Assembly (NCBI GenBank): GCA_002747015.1
Contig: NVXI01000016.1
Span: 1 to 31,558 of the forward strand
Length of the DNA: 31,558 nucleotides
Source: Zetaproteobacteria bacterium
GTDB lineage: Bacteria > Pseudomonadota > Alphaproteobacteria > Micavibrionales > Micavibrionaceae
Direction: 5' to 3'
The notes below the pieces were generated by a model, which saw only the letters and a list, made by a program, of their open reading frames with translations, had not been told where the DNA came from and made no database searches. Each line of letters starts with the position of its first letter. Within the stretch, counting starts at the first letter, position 1. Below, one piece after another: positions 1 to 8,090 of this stretch. Position numbers and translations under genes: made by a program.

Positions 1-1191
1 CACACCATTTTCATCTGTTTGATATAAAACTTTTGGACGAGAAACTGTCAGTTCGAAACCTTCGCGACGCATTGTTTCAATCAAAACACCTAGCTGAAGT
101 TCTCCACGACCACCGATCTCGAATGAATCTCTACCGTCGCTTTCCTTGAACGTAATCGCAACATTCACCTCGGCTTCGTCCAAAAGACGTTGGCGAATCA
201 TTGTTGATGTTACTTTTTTGCCATCTTTTCCAGCAAATGGAGAATCATTAACCGAAATCGTTACAGCCATTGTTGGTGGATCAATTGGTGTTGATACAAT
301 CGCTTCAGTTAGCTCTGCGTTACAAATCGTATCAGCAACCGATGCCTTAGACAGGCCAGCAATACAAATGATATCCCCTGCCTTAACTTCTTTCACAGGA
401 ACACGATCCGTTCCTTCAAACATGAGCAACTTGGTCAAACGTCCGGTTTCAACAGTCGAACCATCAAGGCTCATCGCCTTAACCGTGTCATTTACCTTTG
501 CGCGCCCTTGGATAACACGTCCAGTCAAACAACGCCCCAAATATGGGTCAGCATCAAGTAAAGTTGCCAACATCGCGAAGGGCTTATCATAATCTGATGA
601 TGGTGGGGCAACATGGGTAAGCACAAGCTCTAGCAACGGTGAAAGATCTTTACGATCATCTTCCAATTCCTTAACACACCAACCATCACGACCAGAGGCA
701 TATAGGATCGGAAAATCAAGCTGCTCATCTGTCGCATCCAATGAAACGAACAGGTCGAATACTTCATCAACCACTTCTTCCGGACGACCATCTGCACGGT
801 CAATTTTATTGATAATCACGATAGGCTTCAACCCCTGTGCCAATGCCTTACCAAGCACGAACTTTGTCTGTGGCATGGGGCCTTCCGCCGCATCGGTCAA
901 CAAAATAACGCCGTCTGCCATATGCAAAACGCGCTCTACTTCACCACCAAAATCAGCATGTCCAGGCGTATCAATAATATTGATACGCACATCGCCCCAT
1001 TGAATAGATGTTGGTTTTGCCAAAATAGTGATACCGCGCTCACGCTCCAGATCATTAGAATCCATTACACAAACATCAACGGCCTCATTTTCACGGAACA
1101 TACCGCTTTGCTTCATAATCGAATCGATTAATGTTGTTTTTCCGTGGTCAACGTGCGCAATAATTGCAATGTTTCTTATCTTATCACTCAT
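1..1191 (-). CDS. typA: GTP-binding protein TypA/BipA, N-terminal part (runs off left edge)
   Basis: Translation GTPase of the EF-G/LepA class that binds the 70S ribosome and is linked to ribosome assembly and stress or cold adaptation. The 397 visible codons show the G1 loop AHVDHGKTT (about residues 12-20), the switch region ERERGITI (50-57), G3 DTPGHAD (74-80) and G4 NKID (128-131), followed by the domain II beta-barrel and the start of domain III. The family is about 600 residues long, so roughly one third lies outside the window. The ATG at 1191 is preceded by AAGGAAAG, about 11 bases upstream, as a plausible ribosome binding site. A terminator at 1310-1338 insulates it from the VWA gene upstream on the same strand, so it should have its own promoter in 1192-1309; I found no convincing one. 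Identity is certain from the G motifs and overall sequence. Confidence 0.97.
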   Translation of the reverse strand, partial: MSDKIRNIAIIAHVDHGKTTLIDSIMKQSGMFRENEAVDVCVMDSNDLERERGITILAKPTSIQWGDVRINIIDTPGHADFGGEVERVLHMADGVILLTDAAEGPMPQTKFVLGKALAQGLKPIVIINKIDRADGRPEEVVDEVFDLFVSLDATDEQLDFPILYASGRDGWCVKELEDDRKDLSPLLELVLTHVAPPSSDYDKPFAMLATLLDADPYLGRCLTGRVIQGRAKVNDTVKAMSLDGSTVETGRLTKLLMFEGTDRVPVKEVKAGDIICIAGLSKASVADTICNAELTEAIVSTPIDPPTMAVTISVNDSPFAGKDGKKVTSTMIRQRLLDEAEVNVAITFKESDGRDSFEIGGRGELQLGVLIETMRREGFELTVSRPKVLYQTDENGV

Positions 1192-1309
1192 GGCTCTATT
1201 ATCTTTCCTTAACATAAAGCAAGTATATGCCGCACCTGCTTCTTAAAATTCAACCGCTTATGTAGTATAAAATGCGAAGAAAAGCTATCTCTTATTATTC
1301 TTTTACCAT

Positions 1310-1338
1310 AAAAAAGGAGCGGATTACTCCACTCCCTT
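1310..1338 (-). terminator. Rho-independent terminator behind the sigma/VWA operon
   Basis: Read on the minus strand, an 11-pair stem (arms at 1328-1338 and 1313-1323, with two G-U pairs) closes on a GTAA tetraloop at 1324-1327 and is followed by a run of six T. It lies about 70 bases after the VWA stop codon and before typA, so it should end transcription of the sigma/VWA operon. Confidence 0.85.
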
Positions 1339-1349
1339 ACGTTTTCTTA

Positions 1350-1390
1350 TATATTACTGATACTTACATATATATTACCGATACTTACAT
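1350..1390. repeat. Two tandem copies of a 20-bp unit
   Basis: The unit tatattactgatacttacat (1350-1369) is repeated at 1371-1390 with a single change (tactgat to taccgat) and a 21-base period. It sits between the VWA stop codon (1410) and the terminator (1310-1338). It may be a slippage duplication or a paired binding site; nothing further is visible. Confidence 0.8.
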
Positions 1391-1409
1391 CATTTATCAA
1401 AAGGCGTAA

Positions 1410-3704
1410 TTATCGCGAATATGTTTTCGCCAAACGCACCATATTGATAAATTCTGCGCGGTATCCGAATTTATCCGCACCCTTACCCTGCTGCGCCAAC
1501 GCGATAACATCATCATAAGAGAAATCACCCGTATATTGGCCGCCCTTTAATATTTGCCCAAACGCGGCAACCGCAGTAGAGAAATTCGTATCCTCAACAG
1601 CCCATTGCGTCATTTCCTTTTTCGTTTCAAGAACAGGTAGAGTGATTAACTTGCTCTTGCTTTCCATTGGTAATTTATAGCGAATTTTTAAGAACGCATA
1701 TTCACTGCTATCGCTTCTGTCCTTGACTTCAGGCTTAACATTGGAATAACGCAATGCATCAACACTGACCGCCTCACTACCCACCGGTGTAAACTCATAG
1801 ATTGCTGTCACACTGTGGCCCGCGCCCATATCGCCCGCATCGATTTTATCATTGTTAAAATCTTCACGTTTCAGACTACGTGTTTCATAACCGATCAAAC
1901 GATATTCAGCCACACGCGCCGGATTAAACTCCACCTGAAACTTTACGTCCTTGGCAATCGGAAATAGTGATGAGGTGGCCTCTTGTACCAAGACTTTACG
2001 CGCCTCGTTCAAATTATCGATATAGGCCGCAATCCCATTACCATTTTGCGCAAGAACCTGCATCATATGATCGTTGTAATTCCCTTGACCAAAACCAAGT
2101 ACAGAGAGGAATATACCTTTGTCGCGTTTACGCTCAACAAAATCCTGTAGCTCTTCACGATTGGTAATGCCGACATTAAAGTCACCGTCCGTTGCCAAAA
2201 TAACACGATTAACCGAATGCTTATCAAAATTCTGTTCGGCCATGTCATAAGCCAACTTAATACCGGCGGCACCAGCCGTCCCTCCTCCAGCACGAAGATT
2301 ATTCATCGCATTCATAATTTTGCGGTGTTGTGAGGCTTTGGTTGGCTCTAACACAACGCCCGTTGCCCCTGCGTACGTTACAATCGACACAGTATCATCG
2401 GGGTGCAAGCTGCCAAGCAGCATCTTCATTGAATTTTTAACCAGTGGCAATTTATCAGGCGCATTCATCGACCCTGAAATATCCAGCAAAAACACAATAT
2501 TAGAACGCAACTCCGCCTTTTCCAGCTGATAAGCTTTAATGCCAATATGCATCAATTTTTTGCCCTCGGCCCATGGACTATCGGTAATGGTCACTGTTGG
2601 CTGGAACGGTTCTGTACGACTTGCGGGTACAGGGTAATTATAATTAAAGTAATTCACCATTTCTTCGACACGTACTGCATCTTTCTGTGGTAATACACCA
2701 TTATTAAGCTGCCTACGGATGAAACTGTAGCTTGCCGTATCAACATCAGAAGAAAAGGTGGAAACAGGTTTTTCTGCAACGATTTTAAACGCATTAATAT
2801 CAAAATCCTCAAATTTATCGCGTCCAACATCCTTATATGCAGGAGTAGCAACAATATCGGCCACAACATAATTTGAGCCCAAAAGAGATTGCACAACCGC
2901 TTTATTTTTACCTTTCGCAAGTAAAGGTGATACACGCTTTTGCTCCTCAGCAATAGCCCCTGACGCAGCCACCGACAACTCATCAATTTCCATTTCTGCA
3001 ACGGTCGAAGAGGCTGGCGCGGGCGTTTGATCATTATCTTGTAATCGACGCCATCTATGTAGCGGCTCTGCATTTGATTTGACGGGACTAACATTCTTAT
3101 CTACCTGACGAAGAACGTCATCTGATTTAGTGGCGGCCTCCTTCTTGGAGCCGCTCTTCTCACGCTCAACGCGATCGGACTGATTACGACGCCAATCACT
3201 CAATGGATCACTTGCCGTTTTTTCTACTCGTCCAATAGCACCAGCTTCATTTCGTTCCTCAACCGCCTGAATATAGGCAGGAGCGATATCTTCTGTCGTT
3301 CCCGGCACTGGAATATACGTAGGTGTATTTTTAACATCGACCCCGGGTACGCTTGTGATAACATCCCCCGTAGATACAGGCGCAACATCGTAACGATGCA
3401 CTGTATCTTGTAACTGTGTCAGGCTTAAACCACCGACAAGCACAACCGCCATTGCCGTTGCCATGCCACCATATATAAATTTTGTTTTTGTTTTCTGTTC
3501 CATTGTTTCGTTTCCTCGTTTTGAATTACCTATACCGATAAGACGAGTGAGAAATGAAATTCCTTGGGAAGTTTTTTGATTTTTTTGTTGTTGCTGTGTT
3601 TTAAACTCAGCCATAGCCATATTTACTGCGCGTTTTCGAGCATTCATATCTATTTCAGGGGCATTATCATTAGACAAGATTTCTTCTAAATTTTTATCAT
3701 CCAT
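1410..3704 (-). CDS. Membrane-anchored VWA-domain protein (YfbK type) with anti-sigma-like N-terminus
   Basis: 764 residues. The first 67 or so are hydrophilic and cytoplasmic, as in proteins partnering ECF sigma factors. One membrane helix follows at about 76-96, then a low-complexity linker to about 300, a YfbK-type N-terminal domain (about 305-365, DVDTASYSFIRR), a von Willebrand A domain (about 403-580) and a C-terminal DUF3520-like part (about 580-760). The VWA metal site looks intact: DISGS at 408-412, a Thr near 475 and the TDGD segment near 505-508. The start at 3704 was chosen because AAGGAG lies just upstream and the ATG overlaps the last codons of the sigma gene by 8 bases, giving coupled translation; the open frame further upstream lies inside the sigma gene. 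An internal start at 3503 with its own GAGGAA and a promoter-like motif may give a 697-residue form without the cytoplasmic tail. A role as regulator of the cognate sigma factor is inference. Confidence 0.9.
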   Translation of the reverse strand: MDDKNLEEILSNDNAPEIDMNARKRAVNMAMAEFKTQQQQKNQKTSQGISFLTRLIGIGNSKRGNETMEQKTKTKFIYGGMATAMAVVLVGGLSLTQLQDTVHRYDVAPVSTGDVITSVPGVDVKNTPTYIPVPGTTEDIAPAYIQAVEERNEAGAIGRVEKTASDPLSDWRRNQSDRVEREKSGSKKEAATKSDDVLRQVDKNVSPVKSNAEPLHRWRRLQDNDQTPAPASSTVAEMEIDELSVAASGAIAEEQKRVSPLLAKGKNKAVVQSLLGSNYVVADIVATPAYKDVGRDKFEDFDINAFKIVAEKPVSTFSSDVDTASYSFIRRQLNNGVLPQKDAVRVEEMVNYFNYNYPVPASRTEPFQPTVTITDSPWAEGKKLMHIGIKAYQLEKAELRSNIVFLLDISGSMNAPDKLPLVKNSMKMLLGSLHPDDTVSIVTYAGATGVVLEPTKASQHRKIMNAMNNLRAGGGTAGAAGIKLAYDMAEQNFDKHSVNRVILATDGDFNVGITNREELQDFVERKRDKGIFLSVLGFGQGNYNDHMMQVLAQNGNGIAAYIDNLNEARKVLVQEATSSLFPIAKDVKFQVEFNPARVAEYRLIGYETRSLKREDFNNDKIDAGDMGAGHSVTAIYEFTPVGSEAVSVDALRYSNVKPEVKDRSDSSEYAFLKIRYKLPMESKSKLITLPVLETKKEMTQWAVEDTNFSTAVAAFGQILKGGQYTGDFSYDDVIALAQQGKGADKFGYRAEFINMVRLAKTYSR
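3539..3565 (-). promoter_or_regulatory. Putative internal ECF-type promoter within the VWA gene
   Basis: Read on the minus strand: AAGGAA, 14 bases, CGTCTTA. The flanks (TTCCC before, GGTATAGG after) also match the motif upstream of the sigma gene at 4291-4317. It ends about 36 bases before an in-frame ATG at 3503, which has GAGGAA at 3512-3517 with 8-base spacing. Resemblance to ECF promoters is by eye; activity is unproven. Confidence 0.5.
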
Positions 3705-4245
3705 AGTTTTGCTCCTTCCCGAAAATTGCTTGCAACTTCTTACGTGCTTCATGAATGCGCCACGATATTGTGCTTTCTTTAACACCGGATATTTGAGCGG
3801 CTTCCTTATGTGATAGTCCCTGCCCTATCACCAGCAACAGCGATTCTTTTTCTGCTTCGGGCAATTTATGGACTTGCTCCCAGACTTGATTTACATAAAT
3901 TTTTTCATCGGGCTTGCTATCTTCGGCGGCAAAAGTTTCTATCAACTCCGTGCTATCCGGATGGCGATTTTGCGACTTATACCAGTCCTTCGCGGTATTA
4001 ATCACCAAACGATAGAGCCAACTGGTAAATTTTGAATCTGCTTTATAACTGGCAATCCCGCGCGCGAGCTTTATACACGCCTCCTGCGTTATATCCTCTG
4101 CATCTCTTTGATTTGTGCACCATTTATATGCCATTTTAAACATGACCTCATAATAATTATTTACCAGATCCTCAAAAGCATCGGCATCACCACGCACTGC
4201 GCGATTAATCAAATCTTTATTCTCTGCTTCCGGCGTTTCCGGCAT
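3697..4245 (-). CDS. ECF-family RNA polymerase sigma factor
   Basis: 182 residues, the usual length for an ECF sigma factor. Region 2 spans about residues 22-90, with the core-binding and -10 recognition helix around RDAEDITQEACIKL and FTSWLYRLVINTAKDWY. Region 4 spans about 120-175, with the helix-turn-helix LSHKEAAQISGVKESTISWRIHEARKKL. There is no extra C-terminal domain. It directs RNA polymerase to a small regulon. Its stop codon overlaps the VWA start by 8 bases, the arrangement typical of sigma/anti-sigma pairs. A promoter-like motif about 45 bases upstream (4291-4317) recurs inside the next gene, which suggests autoregulation. The ATG at 4245 lacks a good Shine-Dalgarno; no better start keeps region 2 intact. 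The inducing signal cannot be told from sequence. Confidence 0.95.
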   Translation of the reverse strand: MPETPEAENKDLINRAVRGDADAFEDLVNNYYEVMFKMAYKWCTNQRDAEDITQEACIKLARGIASYKADSKFTSWLYRLVINTAKDWYKSQNRHPDSTELIETFAAEDSKPDEKIYVNQVWEQVHKLPEAEKESLLLVIGQGLSHKEAAQISGVKESTISWRIHEARKKLQAIFGKEQNYG

Positions 4246-4290
4246 TATTTTAAACCATTTAATAAGGACATTTTGCCCATCCTATAACAA

Positions 4291-4317
4291 TAAGACGAGA
4301 TGAGAAGGAATAACCTT
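4291..4317 (-). promoter_or_regulatory. Putative autoregulated ECF promoter for the sigma/VWA operon
   Basis: Read on the minus strand: AAGGTT, 14 bases, CGTCTTA, with the second element about 46 bases before the sigma start. Both elements and their spacing are repeated at 3539-3565, and the CGTC core is common in -10 elements of ECF promoters. Assignment is by pattern and position only. Confidence 0.55.
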
Positions 4318-4345
4318 GGAAATTTTATACCATAATTTTATAACA

Positions 4346-7300
4346 TTAAGAATGTTCAAGATCTGCATCATTGGAAACATCTGCTTTAGGAGCATATTTT
4401 TCACTCAGGCACTGAATTAAATCAACTGGCTCAATCCTTCTACCAAATGCATATTTGTGACCATCCCCGATCAATTCCGGTTTTGGCTTATCATAGCCAG
4501 TACGCCAAGCACTGGCCACGGCACGATCACTTTCCTCGGACGTATTGTCTAGTTCATCATGCTTTCTCAGATTTATAAGGGCTGGCTCCATCTCGACTGA
4601 ACGCGCGCGGATAGGCTCAATAAACGGACATTTCTCTATACAGGCTTTATTAAAATCAGCCGTCATCGTTAAGCCCTTAGGATTTGCCGAAAATAGATTC
4701 TTATTCTTTATAAAACTGCCATCACTAAGTGCATTAAGCCCAGCGGTGAATTTTTTAAAATCAGTATAGTACACCGATTTCAACGCCTGTTCTGGTGCGA
4801 CATCGTCAGGACATTCAAAATCAACATTCTTTATAATACCATCATCACCCTTATGAACAACAAAGTTAGTACCTTCCGATACACGGTGCAACTTATCCAA
4901 ATCCCAGTCTTTCATTCCCAACTTTTCAAAAGCATGCGTAAAATCCGTCTGCGCCGCATCCATCAATGTTCGGGTAAAAAGCTGATAATTCCACAACCCA
5001 TTATTGTTAAAATCATTAATGTCATCTTCGGTCAATTGAATAGTCTTACCACTTTTCAATGTATGGTCATCATGAAGTGCAGTATACATTTTTTGCATAA
5101 ATGCCCCTTCTGAATAGAACGCATCATGATGCCCGCCCTCTGCGGCGATTTCATTTCTTGTACCAATTGCGCGTCCCTGTGTATGCGCCGTCGCGCCAGA
5201 GCCACCTTTCGATTGCATTCTCGCCGCGTTGTTACTTTTCCCAACGGTACTTCGTGGAGATGTTTTGTTGATTGTAGAATCAAGCACACTGCCTTGTTCA
5301 TCAGCATCCAATTTGGCCGTACGTGCAGCATTATATGCCTGCATACCATCATCAACCATTTCATCCAAAAAAGCAGCCATATTCTCACTAAACGGTTGCG
5401 TTTGAGGAATTGCTGTGCCTGGCTCTACAATACCTTTAAGTTCTGCGTGGATAACAAGAAATTCTGCGACTTGTTGCTCACGATCCAAGTGAATTTCATC
5501 AACAGTTCTATAGGTGGCACGCCCTTGAACTGTGTAATCAACATTCAGTGCCATACGAAGAAACTCATCTGGAAAATCATCAATATCGATATCATTGTCA
5601 GCGATAAATGTCTGCATCGTTCGGGCAACCAACCGCGCCGTAACCATAGGATCACCTCCACCACGTTGAGGATCAAGACCACAACCAATTTTCTGGAGAA
5701 GAGGCAGAACGTCACCGTCCATTTTACGATCGTTAAACCAATTATCGAGAACAAAATTTGTGTCGCTTTGAATTTGCTTTGCAATCATCAAAGATGAAAG
5801 CGGCCCCAAAGCCTTCTGACTATCTGAGTTTGCCCACATTTGCCCTTCTGGTAAGGATTGGTGACGAACATTACTATCTTGCTCTGCGCGCCTTTGCAAA
5901 GCGCGTTGCATTCTCTCACGATTAAGTTCAACCCCAGCGGTAGAATCCGTCATAATGTGCAAATCTTCACGCAAGTCCATCACGGGTACTTTATCAAGCT
6001 TACCACCCAAAGAATTTGTTAAAAATCGTGTAATCATACTGGATTTATGGTCAGCTTCTGCCGTTATAAATGGTCCGTGCAATAACCCAAATTTTGCTTT
6101 TACTTCTAACCTTTTCAGAAAAACATATTCTTGATTTGGAAAACCATGATCCGGATTGTGCACCAAAGGGTTAGACCCTTTTAAAAATCCCAATAATGTT
6201 TCAGGCTTAACTTCATTATGAATTTCGCTAAAAATTTTCTCTAATACTTTATTGTCCAGTTCAGATATTCCTTGCCCGCCAGACTTAAAAAGAGCCGCCT
6301 GAGAATCTCCAGTAAGAACATCCTTATCATTCAGAAATTGTATAAAATCCTTATTTTCAAAAAGATTGTTTACCACACTATTTACAACCAAACGCCCAGT
6401 ACGAGATTCACTCTTCATAAAGCCCATACCATTTTTATGAATAAGTGCAGCAGACTGGCGAGAAAGGCTTTGCGCCTCTCCTCCATCCAATTCATTGGTT
6501 AGTCCTCTAAAGAATCGTTCCGTTCGAGAGAACAACTCAACGCCATGATTATTCAAAGAACGTCCATCAAACTTAATATCATCCAGTGCCTTACCGACCT
6601 GCTCATTCAGCGCATAGAATTTCTCTTCATTCTCTTTATATAGCCCTCCGCGACGCTCAGCCGTAAGAGATGGGTCTTGAAGCAGATTATAAAGCTGCGC
6701 GGTTTCACTGAGGATCGGTGCTAGACGCTCTTGTATGGTAGAGAATGAATTTTTAAGATCTATAAATCGATCATCAACTATAATTGTTGGCTCCAAGTCT
6801 GCAATTTTTTTCAAATTATCCAAATGAAAAGACGCGCCCATTAATAAATTTAAGGCATCATATGATAGCAAAGCCGTATGCTCTGCGTTTGGTTTACCGT
6901 CCGTATCATCTGACCACGAGGAAATATGAGAGGCAAAGCTAAAATTATCATCATAAACATTGATAGGGAAACTATGCTTTTTTACATCATAAACATCATG
7001 TGACGCACCATGTATATTTTCCAATAATTCTGCCGTGGCCATTCGGTCACGCACGGCATAGCTCATTGCGTTTACTAATTCCTCAAACGTATTCAAACGC
7101 CGTGTGGGTGCCATATTCATATCCATCATACTATCGATGGCATGCTCGGCTTGTTCCTCATCTTGTGCATTAACCAAACGTAAGGTTTTATCAACGGCAG
7201 TTGATTGGTCATCCAACGGTGCCGGCACATCATTTTTTTGATCCAGCAAACGATTAACCATACCCATCACACCTTCGGACGTTGAGAGATCAACGACACG

Positions 7301-7765
7301 CTGTTCATTCAAATCCCCCGTAGGGTGCGCGGTAATGGTTGGATTTTGGCGTATCAACCCAAACACATCTTTTTCTAATTCTGCTGCGCTTATACCTGCC
7401 TCTTGATACATTTCAAAAACATTTTCAAGGGTAAATGGAATATTCTGTGAATCTGAATATTTATTCAACGAAACCCTACGCTCGGCTGCATCAACAATTT
7501 TGTTATAAGAAATAACAATCTCATTATAAGTTTTTCTATCTTGATCTGTCAGATTTTCATACTCTGCCGGTCTTTCATTACCCTGCATATAATCAGAACG
7601 AAATAAAGAAACCGCATCTAGGCTATCTACTGCAATCTCATCCAATTTAGGGGATAATATACGCATGTAAGTGGCAAGAACTTTTTCCTTATTCGTACCA
7701 AGAAAAACATTTTCATTGCCATCATCTTGTGTGCTTGTAAAAGCATCTGTTACCTGATCAACCAT
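4346..7765 (-). CDS. Large divergent phosphoenolpyruvate carboxylase-like protein, probably non-catalytic
   Basis: 1139 residues from the ATG at 7765, chosen because TAAGG lies 6 bases upstream; a TTG at 7801 would add 12 residues. Several segments follow the order of PEP carboxylase: TAHPT (about 145-149, the catalytic-His motif TAHPTE), SSWSDDTDGKPN (282-293, compare GGDRDGNPN), a NSDSQKALG segment (646-654, compare YSDSAKDAG), QRGGGDP (700-706, compare GRGGGP) and YTVQG (744-748, compare VTEQGE). The FHGRGG motif that supplies a catalytic His and Arg reads IGCGLD here, and the LDIRQES-like segment reads FITAEAD, so key arginines seem lost. The family is usually 880-970 residues; this one has extra N- and C-terminal sequence and a Gly/Ser/Thr-rich linker near 835-870. 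I infer an inactive or repurposed relative. There is no signal peptide or membrane segment. It lies upstream of the sigma gene, same strand, with no terminator seen between them. Confidence 0.6.
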   Translation of the reverse strand: MVDQVTDAFTSTQDDGNENVFLGTNKEKVLATYMRILSPKLDEIAVDSLDAVSLFRSDYMQGNERPAEYENLTDQDRKTYNEIVISYNKIVDAAERRVSLNKYSDSQNIPFTLENVFEMYQEAGISAAELEKDVFGLIRQNPTITAHPTGDLNEQRVVDLSTSEGVMGMVNRLLDQKNDVPAPLDDQSTAVDKTLRLVNAQDEEQAEHAIDSMMDMNMAPTRRLNTFEELVNAMSYAVRDRMATAELLENIHGASHDVYDVKKHSFPINVYDDNFSFASHISSWSDDTDGKPNAEHTALLSYDALNLLMGASFHLDNLKKIADLEPTIIVDDRFIDLKNSFSTIQERLAPILSETAQLYNLLQDPSLTAERRGGLYKENEEKFYALNEQVGKALDDIKFDGRSLNNHGVELFSRTERFFRGLTNELDGGEAQSLSRQSAALIHKNGMGFMKSESRTGRLVVNSVVNNLFENKDFIQFLNDKDVLTGDSQAALFKSGGQGISELDNKVLEKIFSEIHNEVKPETLLGFLKGSNPLVHNPDHGFPNQEYVFLKRLEVKAKFGLLHGPFITAEADHKSSMITRFLTNSLGGKLDKVPVMDLREDLHIMTDSTAGVELNRERMQRALQRRAEQDSNVRHQSLPEGQMWANSDSQKALGPLSSLMIAKQIQSDTNFVLDNWFNDRKMDGDVLPLLQKIGCGLDPQRGGGDPMVTARLVARTMQTFIADNDIDIDDFPDEFLRMALNVDYTVQGRATYRTVDEIHLDREQQVAEFLVIHAELKGIVEPGTAIPQTQPFSENMAAFLDEMVDDGMQAYNAARTAKLDADEQGSVLDSTINKTSPRSTVGKSNNAARMQSKGGSGATAHTQGRAIGTRNEIAAEGGHHDAFYSEGAFMQKMYTALHDDHTLKSGKTIQLTEDDINDFNNNGLWNYQLFTRTLMDAAQTDFTHAFEKLGMKDWDLDKLHRVSEGTNFVVHKGDDGIIKNVDFECPDDVAPEQALKSVYYTDFKKFTAGLNALSDGSFIKNKNLFSANPKGLTMTADFNKACIEKCPFIEPIRARSVEMEPALINLRKHDELDNTSEESDRAVASAWRTGYDKPKPELIGDGHKYAFGRRIEPVDLIQCLSEKYAPKADVSNDADLEHS

Positions 7766-7946
7766 ACCATCCCTTATCACCCGCTCAACCGCCCCGATCA
7801 AACAATATTAATTTTATTTTCCCATACTCTCATAATGACATAATAAACAAATAATAGTCCAACTATTTATATGATAGATCATAAGATATGGTGGCCACTA
7901 AGTCTTTGCCCTGTCCACAATAAAATCAGACCTCTATCGCCAAAAG

Positions 7947-7976
7947 TTGCTCCATAGCCTAAATATACGATATACT
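7947..7976 (+). promoter_or_regulatory. Candidate sigma-70-type promoter for the leader/response-regulator unit
   Basis: TTGCTC at 7947-7952 and TATACT at 7971-7976 with 18-base spacing, about 75 bases before the leader ATG at 8052. The -10 element is 5/6 to consensus, the -35 about 3/6. Confidence 0.4.
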
Positions 7977-8051
7977 ATTCATACAGTTGTCTGCGCTTTG
8001 CACTTCTCCTTGTAACGCACAACTATTAATTGATATATTAGGAGAGTAAAT

Positions 8052-8090
8052 ATGTTTAAATCATTCAGAAAATATGAAAGCACACTATGA
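8052..8090 (+). CDS. 12-codon leader ORF coupled to the response regulator
   Basis: A 12-codon frame (MFKSFRKYESTL) whose ATG has a strong AGGAG at 8040-8044, 7 bases upstream. Its TGA stop overlaps the response-regulator ATG as ATGA (8087-8090). The downstream gene has no Shine-Dalgarno of its own, so ribosomes terminating here probably re-initiate on it. Whether the peptide has a function is unknown. Confidence 0.45.
   Translation: MFKSFRKYESTL

Noticed and set aside
1192..1309. Promoter for typA (TTGAAT with CATATA or TATACT)
   Set aside because: Spacing is 18-20 bases with weak -10 match; not convincing enough to annotate.
5126..5797. A 223-codon plus-strand frame opposite the PEP-carboxylase-like gene
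   Set aside because: It is an antisense shadow with Cys/Arg-rich composition, no domain, and no ribosome site; the minus-strand frame shows family motifs.
7870..7883. Palindrome TATGATAGATCATA between the PEP-carboxylase-like gene and the response regulator
   Set aside because: Six-base arms in AT-rich sequence are expected by chance, and it lies away from the promoter candidate.
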